Part shown: positions 7,809 through 17,243 of the stretch, one piece after another
Layout: the number at the start of each line of letters is the position of its first letter
Position numbering within the stretch: position 1 is the stretch's first letter
Assembly: GCA_900541985.1 (NCBI GenBank)
Contig: UQLX01000007.1
Location: 27,507-91,506, forward strand
Direction: 5' to 3'
Length of the DNA: 64,000 nt
Origin: an uncultured Blautia sp.
GTDB taxonomy: Bacteria; Bacillota; Clostridia; Lachnospirales; Lachnospiraceae
The notes under the pieces: model-generated
Database searches by the model: none
Told to the model about the DNA's origin: nothing
What the model saw: the letters and a program-made list of their open reading frames with translations, nothing else
Position numbers and translations under genes: made by a program

Positions 7809-10190
7809 ATGAATCAAAAAGCACTGATATCCTTAGAATATTACAAAATCATAGAACGGCTTACAGAAAAAGCCTCTTCCCCCATGGGAAAAGATCTGTG
7901 CAGAAAGCTTCTTCCTTCCACAGATCTTCAAAATATCCGTCTGATGCAGACGCAGACCCGCGATGCACTGACACGCCTTTTCCAAAAAGGCTCGGTTTCC
8001 TTTGGAAGCGTCAAGGATATTCGAGGTTCCCTGAAACGTCTGGAAATCGGAAGTTCTCTGGGAATCATAGAAATCCTTTCCGTCTGCTCTCTTCTGGAAA
8101 ATACTTCAAGGGTCAAAGCCTATTCCAGAAGCGACAGAAGCAACACACCGGAGGATTCTCTTGATCCCATGTTTGATGCTCTTTCTCCACTGACTCCTCT
8201 TTCCTCTGAGATCAGACGCTGTATTCTTTCGGAGGATGAGATCAGTGATGACGCCAGCCCTGGTCTTCGGCAGATCCGCCGGAGCATGAAGGTCACCAAT
8301 GACCGTATCCATACCCAGCTGTCCGGGCTTGTTAACGGAAGCGCACGCACCTATCTTCAGGATTCCGTGATCACAATGCGAAACGGACGCTATTGTATCC
8401 CGGTAAAGGCGGAATACAAGGGACAGGTTCCCGGCATGATCCACGATCAGTCTTCCACAGGTTCCACTCTTTTTATCGAACCCATGGCAGTGGTAAAACT
8501 AAATAATGATATGAGGGAACTGGAACTTCAGGAACAGAAAGAAATCGAGATCATACTCTCTTCTTTAAGTCAGCAGATCGCGGAAGAAAGGGAAGCCATT
8601 GCTCTTGATCTTACTTTGATGGTACAGCTTGATTTTATCTTCGCCAGAGCTGCCCTTGCCATGGATATGAATGGAAGTGAGCCGGTATTCAATGAAGAAG
8701 GACGGATCCGACTGAAAAAAGCGCGCCATCCTCTGATTCCCAAAAAGCAGGTAGTACCTATTGACATCCGGCTTGGTGATGAATTTGATCTTCTTATCAT
8801 CACAGGCCCCAATACAGGCGGAAAAACCGTGTCCTTAAAAACCGTAGGGCTTCTTACACTGATGGGGCAGGCCGGTCTGCATATCCCGGCTCTGGATCGC
8901 AGCGAGTTGTCGCTCTTCCATGAAATCTATGCAGATATCGGAGATGAACAGAGCATTGAACAGTCCCTGAGTACCTTCTCCTCGCATATGACCAATATCG
9001 TATCCTTCCTGGAAAAGGCAGATTCCCACTCTCTCGTACTTTTCGACGAGCTCGGTGCCGGAACAGATCCTACGGAGGGTGCAGCGCTTGCCATTTCCAT
9101 CCTTTCTTATCTTCACGAAAAAGGGATCCGGACCATGGCAACTACTCATTACAGTGAACTGAAGATATATGCTCTTTCTGAATCCGGTGTTGAAAATGCC
9201 TGCTGCGAATTCAGTGTAGAAACTCTGCGTCCTACCTACCGGCTTTTGATCGGTATACCGGGCAAAAGTAATGCCTTTGCCATTTCCTCCAAGCTTGGAC
9301 TTTCTGATTCTATTATTCAGAGGGCAAAGGATCAGATCAGTGAACAGGATGAATCCTTTGAAGATGTTCTGTCCTCTCTGGAGGAAAACCGTGTGACCAT
9401 AGAAAACGAACGGTTGGAGATTGCCCGCTATAAAGAAGAGATCCAGACTCTGAAAACTCAGCTGGAATCCCGTCAGGAAAAACTGGAGGCACAAAAAGAA
9501 CGGATTCTGCGTCAGGCCAACGAAGAGGCCCATAAAGTTCTTGAAGAGGCAAAAGACTATGCGGATAAGACCATGAAACTTTTTCATAAGTTCCAGAAAA
9601 ACTATGTGGATACCTCCTCAGTAGAGCGTGAACGGCAGGAACTGAGGAAACGGATGAATAAAGCAGAAAAAAACATGTCCGGAAAATCTCAGGTCCAAAA
9701 GCCAGCCAGACAGCTTACTGCCAAGGATATCCATCCCGGGGATTCTGTCAAAGTCCTTAGTATGAATCTGAAGGGAACTGTCAGCAGCCGCCCTGATTCC
9801 AGAGGCTATCTTTTTGTCCAGATGGGAATCATCCGTTCCAAGGTCCACCTTTCTGATCTGGAGCTGTTAGACGAGCCTGTGATCAATTCTCCGACTCTCC
9901 AGAAAACCGGAGCAGGTAAAATCCGCATGTCCAAATCAGCCAGTGTTTCTACAGAGATCAATCTTTTAGGAAAAACGGTGGATGAGGCGGTTGCCGAGCT
10001 TGACAAATATCTTGACGATGCATATATCGCACATCTGAAATCAGTCCGGGTCGTTCACGGAAAAGGAACCGGAGCGCTTCGTAAAGGCGTCCATGACTAT
10101 CTGCGCCGCCAGAAGCATGTTGCCTCCTTCCGCCTGGGCGAATTTGGAGAAGGCGACGCAGGTGTCACAATCGTAGAATTTAAAAAATAA
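7809..10190 (+). CDS. mutS2: Endonuclease MutS2
   Basis: From the ATG at 7809 the protein is 793 residues, the normal MutS2 length, starting MNQKALISLEYYKIIERL. Walker A GPNTGGKT is at 333-340, Walker B LVLFDELGAGTDP around 409-421, then a long coiled coil (about 510-630) and a C-terminal Smr nuclease domain (about 715-793) with VVHGKGTGALRKG. MutS2 lacks the mismatch-recognition domain of MutS; it limits recombination and in some Firmicutes rescues collided ribosomes. An in-frame ATG at 7710 would add 33 residues of low-complexity Lys/Asn/Ser sequence without family similarity. AGGAG lies 27 bases before 7809, but a short hairpin (GCTGC/GCAGC) between could bring it to about 12 bases. Followed 15 bases later by a two-component system. 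Confidence 0.93.
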   Translation: MNQKALISLEYYKIIERLTEKASSPMGKDLCRKLLPSTDLQNIRLMQTQTRDALTRLFQKGSVSFGSVKDIRGSLKRLEIGSSLGIIEILSVCSLLENTSRVKAYSRSDRSNTPEDSLDPMFDALSPLTPLSSEIRRCILSEDEISDDASPGLRQIRRSMKVTNDRIHTQLSGLVNGSARTYLQDSVITMRNGRYCIPVKAEYKGQVPGMIHDQSSTGSTLFIEPMAVVKLNNDMRELELQEQKEIEIILSSLSQQIAEEREAIALDLTLMVQLDFIFARAALAMDMNGSEPVFNEEGRIRLKKARHPLIPKKQVVPIDIRLGDEFDLLIITGPNTGGKTVSLKTVGLLTLMGQAGLHIPALDRSELSLFHEIYADIGDEQSIEQSLSTFSSHMTNIVSFLEKADSHSLVLFDELGAGTDPTEGAALAISILSYLHEKGIRTMATTHYSELKIYALSESGVENACCEFSVETLRPTYRLLIGIPGKSNAFAISSKLGLSDSIIQRAKDQISEQDESFEDVLSSLEENRVTIENERLEIARYKEEIQTLKTQLESRQEKLEAQKERILRQANEEAHKVLEEAKDYADKTMKLFHKFQKNYVDTSSVERERQELRKRMNKAEKNMSGKSQVQKPARQLTAKDIHPGDSVKVLSMNLKGTVSSRPDSRGYLFVQMGIIRSKVHLSDLELLDEPVINSPTLQKTGAGKIRMSKSASVSTEINLLGKTVDEAVAELDKYLDDAYIAHLKSVRVVHGKGTGALRKGVHDYLRRQKHVASFRLGEFGEGDAGVTIVEFKK

Positions 10191-10205
10191 AGGAAGGAGA
10201 CTGTC

Positions 10206-10907
10206 ATGACATCCAAACAGAAAATCCTGATCATAGATGACGATAATAATATTGCTGAACTGATTTCCCTTTATCTCACCAAGGAATGTTTTGAAACCAA
10301 AATAGTAAATGACGGAGAACAGGCTTTAAAGGAATTTCATATCTTTCAGCCCGATCTTCTCCTTCTCGATCTGATGCTGCCCGGAATCGACGGCTATCAG
10401 GTATGCAGAGAGATCCGGCATATTTCTGATGTTCCGATCATCATGCTTTCTGCCAAAGGAGAAACCTTCGATAAGGTTCTTGGGCTTGAGCTTGGCGCCG
10501 ATGATTATATCATCAAGCCTTTTGATTCCAAAGAACTGGTTGCCCGGGTACGTGCTGTACTTCGGCGTTTCAAAGTAAAACAGCCTGCCGCATCCTCTGC
10601 TGAAAAATCGGTGGCCTATCCTGATCTTACCATCAATCTCACCAATTATTCCGTGACCTATATGGGAAAACAGGTGGATATGCCCCCCAAAGAGCTGGAG
10701 CTGCTGTATTTTCTCGCAGCTTCTCCCAATCAGGTATTTACCAGGGAGCAGCTTCTGGATCATATCTGGGGATATGAATATATCGGAGATACCAGAACCG
10801 TGGACGTTCATATCAAGCGTCTCAGAGAAAAGATCAAGGACAATCCAGCCTGGAGCATTTCCACTGTCTGGGGCATCGGATATAAATTTGAGGTAAAAAA
10901 CAGATGA
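10206..10907 (+). CDS. Two-component response regulator, OmpR/PhoB family
   Basis: A 233-residue regulator. The receiver domain (1-118) has the acidic pocket DDD at 11-13, phosphoacceptor Asp55 in LLLLDLMLPG, and the conserved Lys in IIKPFD. The C-terminal winged helix (about 135-230) carries ELLYFLAASPNQVFTREQLL and TRTVDVHIKRLREKI. AAGGAGACTGTC precedes the ATG. It overlaps the sensor kinase gene by 4 bases (ATGA). The stimulus and target genes cannot be read from the context. Confidence 0.95.
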   Translation: MTSKQKILIIDDDNNIAELISLYLTKECFETKIVNDGEQALKEFHIFQPDLLLLDLMLPGIDGYQVCREIRHISDVPIIMLSAKGETFDKVLGLELGADDYIIKPFDSKELVARVRAVLRRFKVKQPAASSAEKSVAYPDLTINLTNYSVTYMGKQVDMPPKELELLYFLAASPNQVFTREQLLDHIWGYEYIGDTRTVDVHIKRLREKIKDNPAWSISTVWGIGYKFEVKNR

Positions 10908-12316
10908 TTAAAAAATTGTCCCGAAAATTCACGGAAGCCTACCTTTTTGTAGGCTTCCTTGGTTTTCTGCTGATAACGCTCAGTGGCTCCCATATGATCG
11001 AATCACTTCTCGAAAAGGATATTAGCTCAGATCTCTATCAAAGTGCCTACCGTATTGCAGAAAACGAAGAAATCCGTCATAATCTTTCCGCCTCCGGTCT
11101 GCAGAACATCAAAGAAAAGCTGACCATGGTCGCAGATTATCCGAATACCATCATCTGGATCATCAATGAAAAAGGAGAGGTGGTACTCAGCACCAGAAGA
11201 GATATTGAACCGGAAAATCCTATCGGGCTCGATAATTTTGATCCTTCTCTCTGGGGAAGTACCTATTACCAGGTCGGCTATTTTTATGGATATTTTAAAG
11301 ACAGCGCCCGTCTCAGTGTGATCGCTCCCATTACGGATAATATGACAACCAAAGGTTATATTGCCATTCACTATATGATGAGCAGTCTCTATCAGAAAAG
11401 AGGACAGTATTTATCGATTCTTCAGCTGCTCTTCCTTATTGTTTATGCAATGATGGCATTGATCCTGGCTGTTTTTTACCGTCATGTGCATAAGCCTCTC
11501 CGGGAAATAAAAAAAGGAGTAACCGAATATTCCAACGGCAATCTCGCCTACAAGATCCCTGTCCAGACAGATGACGAGCTTGGATATCTTGCAAACAACC
11601 TCAATTATATGGCAGAAAAAATGAACCGCAACGGGCAGTATCAGCGCCAGTTCATTTCCAACGTCTCCCATGACTTCCGCTCCCCTCTTACCTCCATCAA
11701 AGGGTATATCGAGGCAATGAGAGACGGAACCATTCCTGTGGAAATGCAGGATAAATATCTGGGAATTATTGCCTATGAGGCTGACCGTCTGGAAAAGCTG
11801 ACCAAAGGGCTTCTGACTTTAAACGAACTGGACATTCACAAACGGCTTTTGAATATCCAGCCCTTTGACATTAATGATACCATAAAAAAAACCGTTGCCA
11901 CCTATGAGGGCGACTGTACCAGACGGCATATCCTTTTAGAGCTGATCCTTTCCGGCAAAGAGCTTTATGCCATGGCAGACGTAGAGCAAATCCAGCAGGT
12001 TCTCCATAACCTTCTGAATAATGCGATCAAATTCAGCCCCGACAATTCTACTATTATCGTGGAAACTACAGAAAAAAATGATAGGATCTTTGTTTCTGTA
12101 CAGGATCACGGGATTGGAATTCCCAAGGAAAGCCTTTCCAAAATCTGGGAACGTTTTTACAAAACAGACATTTCCCGTGGAAAAGACCAGAAAGGAACCG
12201 GTCTTGGGCTATCCATTGTAAAGGAAATTATTCATGCCCACGACCAGAATATCAACGTGATCAGCACTGAAGGGATTGGCACAGAATTTATTTTCACATT
12301 GGAAAAAGCACGATAG
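10904..12316 (+). CDS. Sensor histidine kinase
   Basis: A 470-residue membrane kinase. Transmembrane helices lie at about 13-33 and 170-192 and enclose an extracytoplasmic domain of about 135 residues. A HAMP domain (about 192-245) and a HisKA domain follow, with phosphoacceptor His256 in SNVSHDFRSPL. The HATPase_c domain ends the protein, with N box LLNNAIKF, G1 DHGIGIP and G2 GTGLGLSIVKE. Partner of the adjacent response regulator. The stop codon is inside the terminator hairpin that closes the transcript. Confidence 0.95.
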   Translation: MIKKLSRKFTEAYLFVGFLGFLLITLSGSHMIESLLEKDISSDLYQSAYRIAENEEIRHNLSASGLQNIKEKLTMVADYPNTIIWIINEKGEVVLSTRRDIEPENPIGLDNFDPSLWGSTYYQVGYFYGYFKDSARLSVIAPITDNMTTKGYIAIHYMMSSLYQKRGQYLSILQLLFLIVYAMMALILAVFYRHVHKPLREIKKGVTEYSNGNLAYKIPVQTDDELGYLANNLNYMAEKMNRNGQYQRQFISNVSHDFRSPLTSIKGYIEAMRDGTIPVEMQDKYLGIIAYEADRLEKLTKGLLTLNELDIHKRLLNIQPFDINDTIKKTVATYEGDCTRRHILLELILSGKELYAMADVEQIQQVLHNLLNNAIKFSPDNSTIIVETTEKNDRIFVSVQDHGIGIPKESLSKIWERFYKTDISRGKDQKGTGLGLSIVKEIIHAHDQNINVISTEGIGTEFIFTLEKAR

Positions 12317-12336
12317 GAACTCCCTTCGTGCTTTTT
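12303..12336. terminator. Intrinsic terminator, likely bidirectional
   Basis: Perfect 11-bp stem AAAAAGCACGA / TCGTGCTTTTT with a 12-base loop. It contains the stop codon of the sensor kinase. The A/T ends give a U tract in both directions, so it can also end the convergent adenine deaminase transcript. Confidence 0.85.
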
Positions 12337-12357
12337 CTGTTTATGTCGTTCTCTGTT

Positions 12358-14085
12358 TTATTTTTCAAATGGACTGGTCAGAAGTCTGTCCTCATTTACC
12401 AGATACACGCCTCTTGGAGTCACCCGGATATCCGGGATCACTGGAAGCGCCATAAAGGAAAGTGTGATAAACGGGTCAAATCCCTGTTTGATTCCCATGG
12501 CATGTGCCTTCGGAATCATGCGGGCCAGAAGATCGTTTACCTTTTCATAGCCTTCATCACTCATAAGTCCCATAACCGGAAGCGGAAGGGTATCATATAC
12601 TTTTCCTTTTTCCACCAACGTATAGCCTCCCTGCGTCCGTACCAGTTCCTGTACTGCAAGATACATGTCATGGTCATTGTCTCCAATCACGATCAGATTA
12701 TGAGAATCATGGGAAACACTGGATGCGATTGCACCTCCCTGAAGCCCGAAACCTTTTACGATTCCCACGCCAACCTTTCCGGTACATTTATGCCGTTCGA
12801 TCACTGCAATCTTCTGATAAACTGCATCTGAAGCAAAAACTTTTTCTCCGTTTTCCTCAACAAAAGGAACCTCTTCCACAATATCTCTGGTAACGATCTG
12901 TCCTTCCATCATCTGAAGTACATGAGCCTTTCCTCCGTGATGGAGAAGCTGCAGATCCTTTTTGTCAAAGCTTTTCAGATGGACTGTGTTTTTAAGATCC
13001 GGCGCACAGGGGCGGATTTCTTTCTTTTCATCCTTAACGATCCTGATGCCCTTATGATAGACATCCCGGACCTTCATTGTATCCAGATCCTCAAGAACTA
13101 CCAGATCTGCCTGACATCCCGGAGCGATCGCCCCCAGATGTGTAAGTCCATAGCACTTTGCGGCCTGAATGGTTGCCATCTGAAGCGCCTGCTCCGGAGA
13201 AAGTCCCAGCTCCACAGAACGTCTGACGTTATAATTAATATGGCCTTCTCTTCGTATATCCTCAATGTGTTTATCGTCGGTACAGAAGCAGAACCCGGAA
13301 GTATCCGTGTGATGTTTTACCAGCCCGGATACAATCGCATCCAGGTTTCTCGCCGCACTTCCCTCACGGATCAGAACCTGCATCCCGTTTCTGCATTCTT
13401 CCATGGCATATTCATAATCTACACATTCGTGATCTGTTGCGATTCCTGCCAGAACATAAGCAGCAAGATCACCTGCTTCCAGAAACGGCGCGTGTCCGTC
13501 TCTGATCCGATTCTGAAACAGAGATAATTTTTCGTGCATGGATACACTTCCGTTGATCACAGAAACCGCATCCATTACCTCGCCCAGTCCCAGTATCCTG
13601 GGATTCTCCAGATATGTCTTCATTTTTCCTGCCGTAAGTATACAGCCATTATCGTCTACATGAGTGGCCGGCACACAGGACGGCATCATGACATATACGT
13701 TTGCAGGCACATCCTCTGTCTGCTCCAGAATATAATCAATCCCATCTGTTCCGGATACATTTGCAGATTCATGAGGATCCACTATAAATGTCGTCGTTCC
13801 GCACTGGGCAGCCTGGCGGATCAGTTCTCCCGGCGTCACAAGTGTAGATTCCAGATGAAGATGACTGTCCACAAATCCGGGACAAAGATATTTCCCTGTA
13901 AGATCGATCTCTTCCTCTCCATGATAGCAGCCGGTTCCGAGGATCATTCCATCAGCAACTGCCACATCTCCTTTTTTAAATTCTCCTGCATGTGCATAAA
14001 AAACATTTGCATTTTTAAAAACAAGAGGAGCTTTCCGGATTCCTCTGGCCATTTCGGAATAAACCCGGTATTTCTCAAGTTCCAT
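12358..14085 (-). CDS. ade: Adenine deaminase
   Basis: A 575-residue amidohydrolase-superfamily enzyme that converts adenine to hypoxanthine and ammonia in purine salvage. The metal site begins CPGFVDSHLHLES, followed by FIVDPHESANVSG. Other conserved parts are DGHAPFLEAGDLAAY, TDHECV, FCTDDKH and the C-terminal GLQGGAIASSVSHDSHN. Length and order match the bacterial Ade family. AAAAAAGGAGGCTATCAAT precedes the ATG. It is transcribed alone from its own promoter and converges with the kinase operon. Confidence 0.95.
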   Translation of the reverse strand: MELEKYRVYSEMARGIRKAPLVFKNANVFYAHAGEFKKGDVAVADGMILGTGCYHGEEEIDLTGKYLCPGFVDSHLHLESTLVTPGELIRQAAQCGTTTFIVDPHESANVSGTDGIDYILEQTEDVPANVYVMMPSCVPATHVDDNGCILTAGKMKTYLENPRILGLGEVMDAVSVINGSVSMHEKLSLFQNRIRDGHAPFLEAGDLAAYVLAGIATDHECVDYEYAMEECRNGMQVLIREGSAARNLDAIVSGLVKHHTDTSGFCFCTDDKHIEDIRREGHINYNVRRSVELGLSPEQALQMATIQAAKCYGLTHLGAIAPGCQADLVVLEDLDTMKVRDVYHKGIRIVKDEKKEIRPCAPDLKNTVHLKSFDKKDLQLLHHGGKAHVLQMMEGQIVTRDIVEEVPFVEENGEKVFASDAVYQKIAVIERHKCTGKVGVGIVKGFGLQGGAIASSVSHDSHNLIVIGDNDHDMYLAVQELVRTQGGYTLVEKGKVYDTLPLPVMGLMSDEGYEKVNDLLARMIPKAHAMGIKQGFDPFITLSFMALPVIPDIRVTPRGVYLVNEDRLLTSPFEK

Positions 14086-14160
14086 ATTGATAGCCTCCTT
14101 TTTTCTGAAATATATACGTTATTTCTTAATTATACTTTTACTTCGATATTATTGTTTTAT

Positions 14161-14189
14161 ATATTATCACTTTTTTCTTTTATTTTCAA
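14161..14189 (-). promoter_or_regulatory. Promoter for ade
   Basis: On the minus strand TTGAAA (14184-14189), 17-bp spacer, TAATAT (14161-14166), about 75 bases before the start codon in a very A+T-rich leader. No purine riboswitch core (GTTTCTACC) was found here. Confidence 0.65.
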
Positions 14190-14236
14190 TTATATTTTAA
14201 AACTTTCAGAAATATTTCAGAAGGAATTCTAATAAT

Positions 14237-14282
14237 AAAAAAAACAGATCCCGGTACTATGTAAAGCACAGCACCTGATCTG
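14237..14282 (-). terminator. Intrinsic terminator after trmL
   Basis: On the minus strand CAGATC...GATCTG plus an inner GGT/ACC pairing forms a hairpin followed by eight Ts (complement of 14237-14244), 10 bases after the trmL stop codon. Confidence 0.8.
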
Positions 14283-14291
14283 CTTATAAAT

Positions 14292-14786
14292 TTATTTCCA
14301 GTCATATTTTGTCAGATGACCGCCCAGCTGCATATGGCTGAAGTCATGCTGACGCAGAACTTCATAAAGAACAATCGCCACAGAATTACTGAGATTAAGA
14401 GAACGGATCTCATTGATCATGGGAATACGTACACAGGTTTCCTGATTATTCAGAAGGATCTCTTCGGGAATCCCTGCACTTTCCTTTCCAAACATGATAA
14501 AACAATCATCCTCATAAGATACCTCTGTGTAAGTCTGAGGTGCCTTTGTTGTGGCATAATAGATCCTGGCCCCCGGATTTCTCTGAAGAAAATCTTCGTA
14601 ATTCAGGTAAGTAGTCACATCCAGATCCTTCCAGTAATCCATTCCGGCTCTTTTGATGGCTTTCTCATTTAATAAAAAACCAAGAGGCTCAATGAGATGA
14701 AGTCGTGTTCCTGTTGCCACACAGGTTCTTCCTATGTTTCCCGTATTTGCCGGAATTTCCGGCTCATGGAGTACAATATTCAGCAT
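14292..14786 (-). CDS. trmL: tRNA (cytidine/uridine-34-2'-O)-methyltransferase TrmL
   Basis: A 164-residue SPOUT methyltransferase that 2'-O-methylates the wobble base of leucine tRNAs. It starts MLNIVLHEPEIPANTGNIGR and has the knot motifs FGKESAGIPEE and IRSLNLSNSVAIVLYE near the C-terminus. The ATG at 14786 has AAGGAGACAGAACA upstream and overlaps the previous gene by 7 bases. A longer frame to 14846 is an overlap artefact. Last gene of the trxB-trxA operon. Confidence 0.95.
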   Translation of the reverse strand: MLNIVLHEPEIPANTGNIGRTCVATGTRLHLIEPLGFLLNEKAIKRAGMDYWKDLDVTTYLNYEDFLQRNPGARIYYATTKAPQTYTEVSYEDDCFIMFGKESAGIPEEILLNNQETCVRIPMINEIRSLNLSNSVAIVLYEVLRQHDFSHMQLGGHLTKYDWK

Positions 14787-15433
14787 TGTTCTGTCTCCTT
14801 TTTCTTTCCCGGTAATCTTTCGGAATTTTTCCATTTTTCTCCCCATGAAAACTTCGTGATCTCATCCTGAGAAGGACGTTCCAGATATCTGACATTTTCT
14901 CCGCTGCGCAGAATACGGTCGTTGCCTTTTACCGCTTTCCCGATCACAGCTGCCGGGATTCCCTGGTCAGAGCAGTACCGTACCAGTTCCTCTCCTTTTA
15001 ATGTCCCCACAAGGATACTTCCTTCCGAAAAAAGCTTATAGGGATTCAGATCAAACCTCTCACAGATTTCAATGGTTTCCTGGCGGACAGGAATCTTGCG
15101 AAGATCTGCAAAAAGCCCCATTTCAGATGCCTCCGCCGCTTTCCATAAGCCGGCAAGAACACCGCCTGTCCCCAAATGATAAAAGGCATCCATTTCCATC
15201 ACATACTGCTGCGCAGTAATGTTTTTTGAGGCACCATAAAGAGAGGGGCTTCTCCTGGCATCCCAGAGAAATCCCTCCGAAAAAAACTGTCTCAGAAATT
15301 CATTTTCTTTTTCTACGATAAGAGCAGTTCCCGCAAGAGCGATATCCCCGATGATCACAAGGTCATCTCCCTCTTTCAAAAGCCCGGTCACCTCCGCCCG
15401 CAGAGCTTCCATTGCCTTTTGTCCAAGCTTCAT
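14780..15433 (-). CDS. AIR-synthase-related (PurM/HypE-fold) protein
   Basis: A 217-residue protein resembling the C-terminal domain of AIR synthase-related (PurM/HypE/SelD/ThiL fold) proteins: GDDLVIIGDIALAGTA near the N-terminus, FYHLGTGGVLAGLWKAAEA in the middle, then SEGSILVG and AAVIGKAVKGNDR. The N-terminal ATP-binding half of full-length family members is absent. The ATG at 15433 lacks a clear ribosome binding site but lies 4 bases after the stop of the 34-residue membrane peptide, suggesting coupling. Its reaction is unknown. Confidence 0.75.
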   Translation of the reverse strand: MKLGQKAMEALRAEVTGLLKEGDDLVIIGDIALAGTALIVEKENEFLRQFFSEGFLWDARRSPSLYGASKNITAQQYVMEMDAFYHLGTGGVLAGLWKAAEASEMGLFADLRKIPVRQETIEICERFDLNPYKLFSEGSILVGTLKGEELVRYCSDQGIPAAVIGKAVKGNDRILRSGENVRYLERPSQDEITKFSWGEKWKNSERLPGKKKETEQC

Positions 15434-15437
15434 CTTC

Positions 15438-15542
15438 TTACACCAAAATGGACAAAATGCTCGGAACAACCATGGCAAGAACCAGTATCACCGCGATCAC
15501 TGCTGTGATAACTTTACGTTTTTTCGGATCAAACATTCCCAT
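15438..15542 (-). CDS. 34-residue single-span membrane peptide
   Basis: A small reading frame of 35 codons including the stop, MGMFDPKKRKVITAVIAVIL then a hydrophobic helix with AMVVPSI, ending ILSILV. GAGGTG lies 6 bases upstream of the ATG. A basic cytoplasmic face (KKRK) followed by about 22 hydrophobic residues predicts one membrane helix. It fills the gap between the radical SAM gene (15 bases upstream) and the AIR-synthase-like gene (4 bases downstream), in the same operon. Size and layout resemble Prli42-type small membrane proteins of Firmicutes, but homology is not established. Confidence 0.7.
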   Translation of the reverse strand: MGMFDPKKRKVITAVIAVILVLAMVVPSILSILV

Positions 15543-15557
15543 TTTTGTCACCTCTTT

Positions 15558-17222
15558 TTATTTTTCCTCTGCCCCGGTAAGGCAGATTTTCTGCGCCGCC
15601 GCATTATTCGTCAGCGGATTTCTGTGTTCATAATCAAAAAGAACTGCATCGTTCTCTCCAAATACCTCGATGTGAGCGGTCTTTGGAATTTCATGATTTT
15701 TTCTGTAGTTCCAGATCAGTTTCTCATATGGCTTCTGGTCCGAAGCAAAGGAAGGACGCTTTTTCAGCTTTTCTCTCAGATAAAGATCATAAACCATGTG
15801 CTGAGAAGCCTGTTCCACAGAAAGCTCTGTTTTTTCACGGATAAACTCCAGAAGGATTTCATAGCGCCGGATTCTGGAATGAGAAATCTCCCCGTAACCT
15901 TTTTCCTCATAAAACGCTCCCAGACTTTCATAAAAATCAAAGGGGGATGCAATAGCGCCGATCATCCAGTGAAGTGTATGCTGGAACTGACCACTATTAT
16001 AATACACTTCCACCATACTTTCCACCATTTTCAGCTGTAAAATATCCGCATAGGAGAGCCATCTGGTACAAAGGACCTCATAGGGTTCCTTTTCTTTATA
16101 AAGAATCTGATAGTTCTCCGCTTCCTGATACATGAAAGAGCCTTTCAAAACCTTCAAAAATCCCAGTTGCAGCTGATCGGGCTCCATACGGTAAACATCA
16201 TTAAACGAATTTCGGAAGCTTTCGTAATTTTCGTAAGGAAGTCCGGCGATCAGATCCAGGTGCTGATGAATATTTCCATAGCCTTTTACCCGTGCTACTG
16301 ATTTTTTCAGTTTTTCCAGATCCATTGTCCGATGAATCGCCCGGATAGTTTCCGGATTTGTAGACTGCACACCGATCTCCAGCTGGATCAGTCCCGGCCT
16401 CATATGCCTCATCAGTTCCAGTTCTTCTTCGCGGATAAGATCTGCGGATATCTCAAAATGGAAATTCGTTATTCCATTATCGTGATCCTGAATATACTGC
16501 CAGACAGCCATAGCATGATCGTGACGGCAGTTAAAGGTCCTGTCCACAAATTTCACCTGTGGCACCTTCTGATCCAGGAAAAACTGCAGTTCCTTTTTCA
16601 CCAGGGAAAGATCCCGGAATCTCAGTTTTTTATCAATGGACGACAGACAGTAGCTGCAGGAAAAGGGACACCCTCTGCTGCTCTCGTAATAAATGATCCT
16701 GTTTGTAAAATCCTCTGCGTTTTCATAGGCAAAAGGAACCTGACTGAGATCCATAATCTTTCTCCATCCATTGTGACGGATTTTCTCTCCGTCACGATAA
16801 GCGATTCCTCTGATGTTCTCCAGAGTCCCGTTTCCCTCTATATAATAGGAAGCAAGTTCCAGAAAAGTTTCTTCTCCTTCTCCAACCATAACTCCGGTAA
16901 GCTGCGGAAGCTCCTTCAAAAGTTTCTCTGCATCAAAAGAAACCTCCGGGCCTCCGACCCAGAAGGCCGCACCCGGAAGTATTTTCTTAAGATCAGGAAT
17001 CAGATCTTTAATATAGGAGATATTCCAGATATAACAGGAAAAGCATATTACCTCAGCGCCGCTCTTGTAGATATCCTTCAGCACCTCATCTTTTGTCTGG
17101 TTAATGGTATACTCCCTAAGAAGTATGGATTCTTTCAATCGGGATGCATATGCTCTCAGATCATACACCGCCGGATTGGAATGAATATATTTGGCATTGC
17201 ATGCCGCCAGTAATATTTTCAT
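15558..17222 (-). CDS. B12-binding-domain radical SAM protein (DUF4080 family)
   Basis: A 554-residue protein. The N-terminus (1-130) is a cobalamin-binding-like Rossmann domain (MKILLAACNAKYIHSNPAVY, FWVGGPEVS, VGEGEETF). The radical SAM domain follows with the 4Fe-4S motif SSRGCPFSCSYCLSS. The C-terminal 170 residues match DUF4080. Family members are probable SAM-dependent methyltransferases or rearrangement enzymes with unknown substrates. It follows trxA by 21 bases in the thioredoxin operon, which may link it to redox supply. Confidence 0.9.
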   Translation of the reverse strand: MKILLAACNAKYIHSNPAVYDLRAYASRLKESILLREYTINQTKDEVLKDIYKSGAEVICFSCYIWNISYIKDLIPDLKKILPGAAFWVGGPEVSFDAEKLLKELPQLTGVMVGEGEETFLELASYYIEGNGTLENIRGIAYRDGEKIRHNGWRKIMDLSQVPFAYENAEDFTNRIIYYESSRGCPFSCSYCLSSIDKKLRFRDLSLVKKELQFFLDQKVPQVKFVDRTFNCRHDHAMAVWQYIQDHDNGITNFHFEISADLIREEELELMRHMRPGLIQLEIGVQSTNPETIRAIHRTMDLEKLKKSVARVKGYGNIHQHLDLIAGLPYENYESFRNSFNDVYRMEPDQLQLGFLKVLKGSFMYQEAENYQILYKEKEPYEVLCTRWLSYADILQLKMVESMVEVYYNSGQFQHTLHWMIGAIASPFDFYESLGAFYEEKGYGEISHSRIRRYEILLEFIREKTELSVEQASQHMVYDLYLREKLKKRPSFASDQKPYEKLIWNYRKNHEIPKTAHIEVFGENDAVLFDYEHRNPLTNNAAAQKICLTGAEEK

Positions 17223-17243
17223 TGATCAGACTCCCCGTTCCCG

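Noticed and set aside
12328..14232. Long plus-strand open frames opposite adenine deaminase
   Set aside because: They mirror the ade codons on the other strand, have no ribosome binding sites and no family features. Similar shadows oppose polC, fbp, topA and groEL.
14086..14236. Purine riboswitch upstream of adenine deaminase
   Set aside because: The region is A+T-rich and lacks the GTTTCTACC core and paired helices.
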